DNA from: Lacibacter sediminis
GTDB taxonomy: Bacteria; Bacteroidota; Bacteroidia; Chitinophagales; Chitinophagaceae
Assembly: GCF_014168535.1 (NCBI RefSeq)
Contig: NZ_CP060007.1
Location: 310,001-374,000, forward strand
Length of the DNA stretch: 64,000 nucleotides
Direction of reading: 5' to 3'
Shown here: one piece after another, positions 43,412 to 50,344 of the stretch
Layout of the letters: the number at the start of each line of letters is the position of its first letter
Numbering within the stretch: position 1 is the stretch's first letter
The notes under the pieces: model-generated
What the model was told of the DNA's origin: nothing
Databases searched by the model: none
What the model saw: only the letters and a program-made list of their open reading frames with translations
Position numbers and translations under genes: made by a program

Positions 43412-44587
43412 TTAACCAACTTCAATCACCGTTTTATTGGCAATGATATGATAGAGCTTAATGGTGAGTGCCATGAACAACATTTTAGCATTCGCATTGC
43501 GCTCAATATGATAAGCCGTTTGGTCGAGTAGTTGTGTAATTGCCTGTTGTTGACTGATGTCGCAAAGTTTATTAAGACGTATCGCAAAATCTTTCTCAGC
43601 ACCGGTGAGCGGCAAATGTTCTTCCCCCATTGTGCGCAGGCGAATACTTTGCTCAAGCAAATGTGTAAAGTAGCGCAGGAATTGTTTTTGTTTTTCACGG
43701 CCTAACGCACTTACAGTATCAACCCATTTTACTTGTGCAACCGGCCCGGTCTTTAATACTGCATTGAGCCATTCACGCAAGAGCGATTGCCAGTCTTCTT
43801 CTGCGTGCTGAATCAATTGCAATGCTTCACGGTAGTTGCCTTCACTAACACCTGCAATTTGCATGGCTTGTTCTTCGCTGAGTTTGCTGCGTTGGACCAA
43901 GGCGATTGCAGTATCTGTTAAATCGATTGGTGGAATACGAACGGTTTGACAACGACTTACTATTGTTGGCAATACGAGACTTTCGTTTTCTGCTACTAAT
44001 ATAAATAAGGTGTTGGCCGGTGGCTCTTCGATCAGCTTTAATAGTTTATTGCCTTCATTACCGAGGTATTCAGGCATCCATAACAACAAAATCTTGTATT
44101 CACTTTCAAAACTTTTAAGATTCAGCTTGCGGATAATATCTGCACATTCTGCCGCTGTAATATTTCCCTGTTTGTTTTCTGCACCAATAAATTGAAGCCA
44201 ATCGTACACATTGCCATAAGGATATAGTTTGATGAACTCACGCCATTCAGTAATGTAATCAGTACTCACGGGTTTGTCACCACTCTTTCTTGGAATAACG
44301 GGATAGCTGTAATGAATATCGGGATGAATGTATTGTTCTGCCAACTCTGCGCCATGCGATGAAGCTGGAGCTACAGGTTCATCGCCAAACAAACCGGCAG
44401 TTGTTGCTACAGGTTTGTTTTTTTCGCTTTGCGAAACCACATAAGAACTAAAAGCAAGTGCAAGGGGCAAACCACCGCTTCCTTCTTTACCAATGAACAG
44501 CAATGCATGGCTCAGGCGGTTATTGTCCACCATCTCTTTCAGTTGCTGGATCACGTGCTGCTGTCCAATAATGTGGCTGAATTGCAT
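43412..44587 (-). CDS. holB: DNA polymerase III delta-prime subunit
   Basis: Clamp-loader component that helps put the beta clamp on DNA. The ATG at 44587 gives 391 residues. It has the AAA+ opening FSHIIGQQHVIQQLKEMVDN and SHALLFIGKEGSGGLPLA, in which the P-loop is altered (GKEGSGG), as in non-ATPase delta-prime, then LKLIEEPPANTLFILVAEN and SRCQTVRIPP, the sensor-1 and SRC region. The upstream ORF extension is not protein-like. The gene is downstream of the second glutathione peroxidase but separated from it by a terminator. Confidence 0.92.
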   Translation of the reverse strand: MQFSHIIGQQHVIQQLKEMVDNNRLSHALLFIGKEGSGGLPLALAFSSYVVSQSEKNKPVATTAGLFGDEPVAPASSHGAELAEQYIHPDIHYSYPVIPRKSGDKPVSTDYITEWREFIKLYPYGNVYDWLQFIGAENKQGNITAAECADIIRKLNLKSFESEYKILLLWMPEYLGNEGNKLLKLIEEPPANTLFILVAENESLVLPTIVSRCQTVRIPPIDLTDTAIALVQRSKLSEEQAMQIAGVSEGNYREALQLIQHAEEDWQSLLREWLNAVLKTGPVAQVKWVDTVSALGREKQKQFLRYFTHLLEQSIRLRTMGEEHLPLTGAEKDFAIRLNKLCDISQQQAITQLLDQTAYHIERNANAKMLFMALTIKLYHIIANKTVIEVG

Positions 44588-44615
44588 GGGGCGAAGATAG
44601 GATTTGCAGAAAATA

Positions 44616-44646
44616 AAAAAGCAGAAGTAATTTACTTCTGCTTTTT
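44616..44646. terminator. Terminator between glutathione peroxidase and holB
   Basis: AAAAAGCAGAAGTAA/TTACTTCTGCTTTTT, a 13-15 bp stem with T-runs on both sides, 20 nt after the peroxidase stop codon. Confidence 0.85.
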
Positions 44647-44666
44647 CAAGTACTATAAAAAATTCC

Positions 44667-45215
44667 TTACAGCTTGCTTGTAATTTCTTCACTCAACGGT
44701 GTTACTTTACTTGGAAAGTAAGCAACCAGTTCTCCTTTTTCGTTCAATAAAAACTTATTGAAATTCCATTTTATCTCAGCGTCAAGCACTCCGTTTTTTT
44801 CTTTGCTGGTAAGCCATTGGTAAAGCGGATGCATGTCTTCCCCCTTTACGCTGATCTTTGCAGCCATTGGAAATGTAACCTGGTAAGTGCTGCTGCAAAA
44901 TTCTTTGATCTCTGCATTGGTGCCTGGTTCCTGCCCGCCAAAATTGTTAGCCGGGAAACCAATTACGACCAACTTATCCTTGTATTTTTTATACAGTTCT
45001 TCTAATTCGGTATACTGTTTTGTATAACCGCATTTTGAAGCGGTATTAACGATCAGGATCTTTTTTCCTTTGTATTTGGAAAAATCGATCATACCGCCTT
45101 CGAGGCTTTCTACTTTAAAATTATAAACGGAGGGAGGTGCACTGACTGCTTTTTTCTCGTTGATCGTAAAAGCAAACGAAACGAACACCACAAGGGCAAG
45201 AAGTAAACGTATCAT
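44667..45215 (-). CDS. Exported glutathione peroxidase-like peroxidase
   Basis: A 182-residue GPx-family protein with a signal peptide (MIRLLLALVVFVSFAF). Peroxidatic Cys62 sits in VNTASKCGYTKQYTELE, then IGFPANNFGGQEPG and the catalytic Trp/Asn block IKWNFNKFLLNEKG. Selenocysteine is replaced by Cys. It is a paralogue of the membrane-anchored copy near 17 kb, but without the long spacer. It is predicted to reduce peroxides in the periplasm with thioredoxin-like donors. Monocistronic. Confidence 0.92.
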   Translation of the reverse strand: MIRLLLALVVFVSFAFTINEKKAVSAPPSVYNFKVESLEGGMIDFSKYKGKKILIVNTASKCGYTKQYTELEELYKKYKDKLVVIGFPANNFGGQEPGTNAEIKEFCSSTYQVTFPMAAKISVKGEDMHPLYQWLTSKEKNGVLDAEIKWNFNKFLLNEKGELVAYFPSKVTPLSEEITSKL

Positions 45216-45318
45216 AAAAATTCAATTGTTTTAGGAAATAACAAGAAACTTGTTATTCTGTTCAAAGATCATGCGAATTGAGGGATTTTGATCTTCCTCT
45301 CATCAAATTTGTGAAAGG

Positions 45319-46728
45319 TTATTGTTTTTCGTAGCAGCCCAGGTCAGGCAAACCAACTCTTGAGAATCCGTTAAAATCGGTCGTCAGCGGAGTAACTACA
45401 CCTTTATTAATAGCAGGAGAGCCAGCTTTCAGCCTGAAATCATAAATGCGGCGTACCACATCCACACTGTCGAACTGCGGGTTCGTATTCCGCAACACAT
45501 TACTGAAAGCAGTATTTGATGGATCGACTTTCGCTCTGAACAGGACATTATTCAACGTAACATTCGCAGCATCCGTCCCTTCTTTCTGCACCACAATTTC
45601 GTTGTCAACAAATCCCTCATCGCCCCAAACAATACTGTTTGTAAATACGGCTGTCAATGGCGACGTGTAAATTGTATTATTCTGTTTTACAAAATTGGTA
45701 GCGGTGAGTGCCGGGTTTTTGTGTTGCACAAATGAATTGGATGCAGATACAACCGTGCAATGATTGAACTGGTAACTGCCACCATAGATCAATGCAATGT
45801 TTGTTCCGCAATTGCTGATGAGACAGTTATTGGCAACTACACTACTGTTGACTGCAAACAGGCCGATGTCATAAATATTATCCAGCACACAATTGTTCAA
45901 CCTGAGTTTGGGATTTGCGTTTGAAGAAGGTTGCTCCACCACAATTCCCTGGTATGCATTTTTAATATAAGTATAGGTCAATTGATTATTGATACTGCTT
46001 CCACGGAAATAAATGCCGGGCCATGCTCCGGGATAATCACGGTAAGGATCATCTAAACGATTACTGCGAAAAACAACACTGTCTGATTTTGTACCATTGA
46101 TGATGAGCGTGCCATCAACAATAAAAGGTGCATCGGCATTGAGATGAATTCTTGTTCCCTGCTGAATATTGAGTACGGCATTTGTATCAACGATCATTCC
46201 ACCGAGGATCACATAAGGTTTATCTTTTGTCCAGTTGATATTTCCCTGAAGAATAGTACTGCGGATGTAGTTTGCATTTTGTCCCCACGCTTCTAATTGT
46301 TTAAACGTTGTGTTGCCGTTCCATTGCAGTTTAATACTGTCACGGATAACAAAAGGTTGGTTATCGGCATTGGGGTTCACATTCACCCGCACAAATACAT
46401 ACATACTATCGTTGCCTGCAATTTCAATATTGGTAAACTGTGTTCCCTGGCTTCCATCAACATTCATTTTAAAAGCCGATGCGGCGCCACCCATCAACTG
46501 CACATTGCTGATATTGATTTTTTGCTTGTTTTCATTTTTGATGAGGAAATATTGCGTAACAGATCCGGCTGTTGTGAACACGGTATCAAAACGTAAACTA
46601 TCGTTGCCAATGATGAGTTTTGCTTCGGTGCTGTTGGTGAATGATTCCTTTTTACAGCCAATGGCCATTGCAAGGGAAAAGATAAGCAGTATGGGTAAGT
46701 AGTTTCTCACAGTTGTAAAAATAAGCAT
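45319..46728 (-). CDS. Right-handed beta-helix lipoprotein
   Basis: A 469-residue lipoprotein with the lipidated Cys in SLAMAIGC. Residues about 45-150 form a beta-sandwich start (LRFDTVFTTAGSVTQYFLI, a choice-of-anchor-like domain), and residues about 170-440 form a parallel beta-helix (NAVLNIQQGTRIHLNADAPF; YTYIKNAYQGIVVEQPSS; NNCLISNCGTNIALIYGGS). The end is DLGCYEKQ, typical of this group. It is a predicted surface or periplasmic protein, perhaps polysaccharide-binding; no catalytic site is identified. A GTG at 46710 is a possible alternative start. Confidence 0.83.
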   Translation of the reverse strand: MLIFTTVRNYLPILLIFSLAMAIGCKKESFTNSTEAKLIIGNDSLRFDTVFTTAGSVTQYFLIKNENKQKINISNVQLMGGAASAFKMNVDGSQGTQFTNIEIAGNDSMYVFVRVNVNPNADNQPFVIRDSIKLQWNGNTTFKQLEAWGQNANYIRSTILQGNINWTKDKPYVILGGMIVDTNAVLNIQQGTRIHLNADAPFIVDGTLIINGTKSDSVVFRSNRLDDPYRDYPGAWPGIYFRGSSINNQLTYTYIKNAYQGIVVEQPSSNANPKLRLNNCVLDNIYDIGLFAVNSSVVANNCLISNCGTNIALIYGGSYQFNHCTVVSASNSFVQHKNPALTATNFVKQNNTIYTSPLTAVFTNSIVWGDEGFVDNEIVVQKEGTDAANVTLNNVLFRAKVDPSNTAFSNVLRNTNPQFDSVDVVRRIYDFRLKAGSPAINKGVVTPLTTDFNGFSRVGLPDLGCYEKQ

Positions 46729-46776
46729 CCGTATCGGAAAGATGGTATTGTGCGGTTGTTAAACTTATTTTTTGTT

Positions 46777-47481
46777 TTAATCATCACTCGACCAGGCCAA
46801 TGTGGCAATGCTGAGTCTTACATTTTCCGTTTCTTTTATTGCAATGCCACAAGCTTCGAGTGTTGCTCCGGTAGTAATAACATCATCAACCAATAATACA
46901 TGTCTTTGTTGAAGCGCAACTGCATCGCTTACTTCAAAACTACCATCAACATTTAGTAATCGTTCTGTTCTTCCTTTTTTGGTTTGAGTATCAGTATATC
47001 GTTTGCGTAATACAATGTTGTTCAGGATGGGAATGTTCATGATTTCAGCGATGCCTTCGCATAAAACTGTTGCCTGGTTGTAACCACGTTTCTTTTCTTT
47101 TGATGGATAGAGTGGTAAAGGAATCAATGCATCAACAGCATTAAAGCGGTTACTTCTCTGAAGTTGTAATCCGAGCCATTGACCAAGCTGGTGACCAACT
47201 TCTATATTGCCATTGTATTTGAGTTGATGGATCAATCGCTGCAACACAGAACTTTTGCTGAAGTAATAACCGGCAGTTGCATATTCCACATTCAATCGGC
47301 CATAAAATATCTTTTCGATCGGGTTGCCGGGAAGTGCTGCATAATTTGTTTCAGGTAAATTGGTATAACAACGAATGCAGATCGATTGATCGTTTTCCAG
47401 CAGATCGCTTCCACAACCGGCACAGTTATGTGGGTAGAGCAGATGAATAAAATCATTGAATAATTTACGGGTGTTGATCAT
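46777..47481 (-). CDS. ComF family phosphoribosyltransferase-like protein
   Basis: The ATG at 47481 gives 234 residues. It has a zinc-finger-like N-terminus with paired Cys (HNCAGCGSDL, SICIRCYTNL), a central region LKYNGNIEVGHQLG, and the PRPP-binding loop VLLVDDVITTGATLEACG near the C-terminus. ComF-type proteins are needed for natural transformation in several bacteria; whether this organism is competent is unknown. Divergent only from non-coding sequence; radA follows upstream on the same strand. Confidence 0.92.
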   Translation of the reverse strand: MINTRKLFNDFIHLLYPHNCAGCGSDLLENDQSICIRCYTNLPETNYAALPGNPIEKIFYGRLNVEYATAGYYFSKSSVLQRLIHQLKYNGNIEVGHQLGQWLGLQLQRSNRFNAVDALIPLPLYPSKEKKRGYNQATVLCEGIAEIMNIPILNNIVLRKRYTDTQTKKGRTERLLNVDGSFEVSDAVALQQRHVLLVDDVITTGATLEACGIAIKETENVRLSIATLAWSSDD

Positions 47482-47558
47482 GATAGTAAGATATAACACA
47501 GCCGTAAAATTTGCAAGGATGTTTTGCTTGTAGTTAATAGCTGTCAGCTAACAGCTTT

Positions 47559-48953
47559 TTATTGAAACAAATACTGATATAGTTCTTCCACCTTGCTCAT
47601 GGTGATTATTTCAATGTTGTATTTCTGCTGCAGTTTTTTTTCATTCTCTTTCCGCTGACCAAGATTGTATTTGCTGATGATGATCTTTTCGAAACCAAGT
47701 TTCTCAGCTTCTGCAATCCGTTGATCGATACGATTAACAGCTCTTATCTCCCCACTTAATCCTACTTCGCCTGCAAAACAAATATGCGGATTAAGCGGCA
47801 CATCTTCATAGCTCGACAGTAAAGAACACAATACTGCAAGATCGATCGATGGATCTTCCACTTTCAATCCACCTGCAATGTTTAAGAATACATCCTTCAT
47901 GCCGAAATGAAATCCACCACGCTTTTCAAGAACTGCCAATAGTAATTGTAAACGCCTTAGATCAAAACCACTTACTGTTCGTTGCGGAGTACCATATACA
48001 CTTTGTGTTACCAATGCCTGCACTTCTATTAACAATGGTCGCATTCCTTCCATTGTGGCAGCAATAGCAATACCGCTTAACTGATCTTCTTTTTGTGTGA
48101 TGAGAATTTCACTGGGGTTAATGACTGGTCGCATGCCTGTTTCAGTCATTTCATAAATACCAAGTTCAGATGTTGACCCAAAACGGTTTTTCATTGTACG
48201 CAGAATACGATATGCATAATGACGGTCACCTTCAAACTGCAAAACCGTATCAACCATATGCTCCAAAATTTTTGGTCCGGCAATGTTGCCATCTTTTGTA
48301 ATATGCCCAATGAGAAATACAGGTGTGTTGGTTTCTTTTGCAAAGCGTTGCAACTCCGCCGCTGTTTCACGGATCTGTGAAATACTACCGGGGCCACTTT
48401 CAATATACGGTGTTTGTAATGTTTGAATGGAATCAATTATAACAACCTGTGGCTTCAGTTTTTTTATTTCCTGGAAGATGGTATTCGTTGATGTTTCTGT
48501 AAGTAAATAAAAATCTTCGTTGCTCATTTGCAAACGATCGGCACGCATTTTAATTTGTTGTTCGCTTTCTTCGCCGCTTACATATAACGTTACGATATTT
48601 TTTAAATGCAAACCTATTTGTAAGAACAACGTTGATTTTCCAATACCCGGTTCACCAGCAATTAAAACAATACTTCCCGGTACAATACCACCACCAAGCA
48701 CACGGTTTAATTCTGCATCATCTGTTACAATTCTTTTTTCTTCACTGCTTTTTACTTCGCTCAAAGAAATAGTTTTCATTTCTCCGTTACCGGCACTTTC
48801 TTTCCAGCTTTGTTTTTGCGGATTGCTTTTATCTTTTGTAATTAATTCTTCAACAAATGTGTTCCACTCATTACATGATGGACATTTACCGATCCATTTT
48901 GCTGATTCATATCCACAGTTCTGACAAAAAAAAGATGTTTTTATTTTACTCAT
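47559..48953 (-). CDS. radA: DNA repair protein RadA
   Basis: A 464-residue RecA-like protein that aids branch migration in recombination. It has all landmarks: C4 zinc finger Cys10, Cys13, Cys24, Cys27; Walker A GEPGIGKST at 100-108; the KNRFG motif (MKNRFGSTSELGIYEM); and a Lon-protease-like C-terminal domain (VFLNIAGGLKVEDPSIDLAV, CFAGEVGLSGEIRAV). Its upstream gap of 510 nt carries no gene. The adjacent comF gene may be functionally linked, since both act in DNA uptake or recombination, but that is inference. Confidence 0.96.
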   Translation of the reverse strand: MSKIKTSFFCQNCGYESAKWIGKCPSCNEWNTFVEELITKDKSNPQKQSWKESAGNGEMKTISLSEVKSSEEKRIVTDDAELNRVLGGGIVPGSIVLIAGEPGIGKSTLFLQIGLHLKNIVTLYVSGEESEQQIKMRADRLQMSNEDFYLLTETSTNTIFQEIKKLKPQVVIIDSIQTLQTPYIESGPGSISQIRETAAELQRFAKETNTPVFLIGHITKDGNIAGPKILEHMVDTVLQFEGDRHYAYRILRTMKNRFGSTSELGIYEMTETGMRPVINPSEILITQKEDQLSGIAIAATMEGMRPLLIEVQALVTQSVYGTPQRTVSGFDLRRLQLLLAVLEKRGGFHFGMKDVFLNIAGGLKVEDPSIDLAVLCSLLSSYEDVPLNPHICFAGEVGLSGEIRAVNRIDQRIAEAEKLGFEKIIISKYNLGQRKENEKKLQQKYNIEIITMSKVEELYQYLFQ

Positions 48954-49463
48954 GTATTCAATTATCGATCACATAAAAGTGCATTAAAAAAAATCATCGG
49001 TAAGAAATTATTTTTTTGAAAATGCGTGATCAAAAAATAATGATGAAAAAAGAAAAATTCAGCAGAAATTAAAACTAAAAAAGCGAGGAGTTGCTACAAA
49101 GTAAAAGGGCTGGAATTTCTTCCAACCCTTTGTACTTACTAACCCATTAAATTCTGTTGCTAAATTACAAATTGCCGCCACATTACAAAATTATTTTTGG
49201 CCGATGTGCATAAATTCTAAGCAACTGTGTTACTAAAATCACAGGGCTGACAGCATGTGCAAATCGAGTCTAAAATATTTTAAATCAATTAGTTGTGTAG
49301 CACTTTTTTGAAATATTCTGCTTCACGTTTGCTTACGGCAACATGTAAACGTAACTCCCTCTGTCAAAACGACTTAGCCCAAACTTTTCTTTGCAAAAAA
49401 ATGGCAAAAAAATATTTTGGAAACTAATTTGATGCGTGCTTGTTATTAAATTTTAAACAGATT
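48954..49463. other. 510-nt gap between radA and the zinc peptidase
   Basis: No gene supported. Contains A-tracts, a 12-bp hairpin at 49104-49131 capped by a TTTC/GAAA tetraloop, the 16-nt element copy 2, and AT-rich sequence with TAATTTGA-like boxes near the downstream gene. A tiny ORF (ATGGCAAAAAAATATTTTGG, ending TAA) near 49400 is probably chance. Confidence 0.4.
49132..49147 (-). repeat. 16-nt element, copy 2
   Basis: GTACTTACTAACCCAT on the plus strand, the exact reverse complement of 40676-40691. The adjacent stem is AAAGGGCTGGAA/TTCCAACCCTTT with loop TTTC, which contains one G-T pair. It lies in the non-coding gap between divergent genes. Confidence 0.45.
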
Positions 49464-50156
49464 ATGACACCAGGAATTTTATTCATCTCTCTTCTTTTTA
49501 TGGGGATCGGTTTTCTAGTGCAAATGAGGTTAAAATCCAAGTTCAAACACTACAGTCAGCAACCGCTTATGAGTGGTTTGAGTGGCAAAGAAGTGGCCGA
49601 AAAAATGCTGAAGGAAAACGGCATTTATGACGTGCAGGTTGTTTCTGTAGATGGCTTCCTGAGCGACCATTATAACCCCATGAATAAAACCGTAAATCTC
49701 AGTCCGGATGTGTATAATGGACGGTCAATTGCCTCAGCGGCAGTTTCGGCCCATGAAGTAGGTCATGCCGTGCAACATGCTACTGCCTATCAATGGCTTA
49801 TGCTACGTTCAAGGCTGGTACCGGTGGTGCAGGTAAGCACCACACTTTCCCAATGGATCTTAGCTATTGGAGTCGGTATTTTGGGGTTTGGGGGCGGTAA
49901 CCCAACTATATTATTTGTAGGTATTCTCTTATTTGCGGCCACTACAGTCTTTTCGCTCATTACCCTTCCGGTAGAATTCGATGCCAGTAACCGGGCACTT
50001 GCCTGGTTGGAACGCACAAATGCCACGTCAGCACAGGAACATCCGGGTGCAAAGGATGCTTTGAAGTGGGCAGCCACCACATATGTTGTTGCAGCCATAG
50101 CATCCATTGTGACATTAGTGCAGTATATATTGATTTACTTAAGCAGAAGAGATTAA
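49464..50156 (+). CDS. Membrane zinc metallopeptidase (YugP-like)
   Basis: The ATG at 49464 gives 230 residues. It has an N-terminal helix, then AAVSAHEVGHAVQHA (HExxH-type zinc site AHEVGH), and two further transmembrane stretches (VPVVQVSTTLSQWILAIGVG and ILLFAATTVFSLITLPVEFD). The following EFDASNRALAWLE matches the DUF2268/YugP family of Zn-dependent neutral peptidases. The substrate is unknown. It ends 20 nt before a strong terminator. Confidence 0.9.
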   Translation: MTPGILFISLLFMGIGFLVQMRLKSKFKHYSQQPLMSGLSGKEVAEKMLKENGIYDVQVVSVDGFLSDHYNPMNKTVNLSPDVYNGRSIASAAVSAHEVGHAVQHATAYQWLMLRSRLVPVVQVSTTLSQWILAIGVGILGFGGGNPTILFVGILLFAATTVFSLITLPVEFDASNRALAWLERTNATSAQEHPGAKDALKWAATTYVVAAIASIVTLVQYILIYLSRRD

Positions 50157-50175
50157 CAAGTAAAAATTGATTGTA

Positions 50176-50210
50176 AAAAGTCGACAATGAAACATTGTCG
50201 ACTTTTGTTT
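50176..50210 (+). terminator. Terminator after the zinc peptidase
   Basis: AAAAGTCGACAATG/CATTGTCGACTTTT, a 14-bp perfect stem with loop AAA, followed by GTTTTG. It separates the peptidase from the Sus locus. Confidence 0.88.
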
Positions 50211-50296
50211 TGTGTGTCTTTTTAAGAATAAGTGAGTCTTTATCGTAAGCAGATGCAGCAAGCTTGATTAGCGGGATGTCTGTTAAACGGGAAAGA

Positions 50297-50324
50297 TTTG
50301 TTAAACTTTTTTCCCCTATTTTCG
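50297..50324 (+). promoter_or_regulatory. Promoter of the first twin SusC gene
   Basis: TTTG at 50297-50300, a 16-nt spacer and TATTTTCG at 50317-50324, 20 nt upstream of the ATG. The spacer and downstream leader are almost the same as those of the next SusC gene. Confidence 0.55.
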
Positions 50325-50344
50325 AAACCAAAATAACTATAAAC

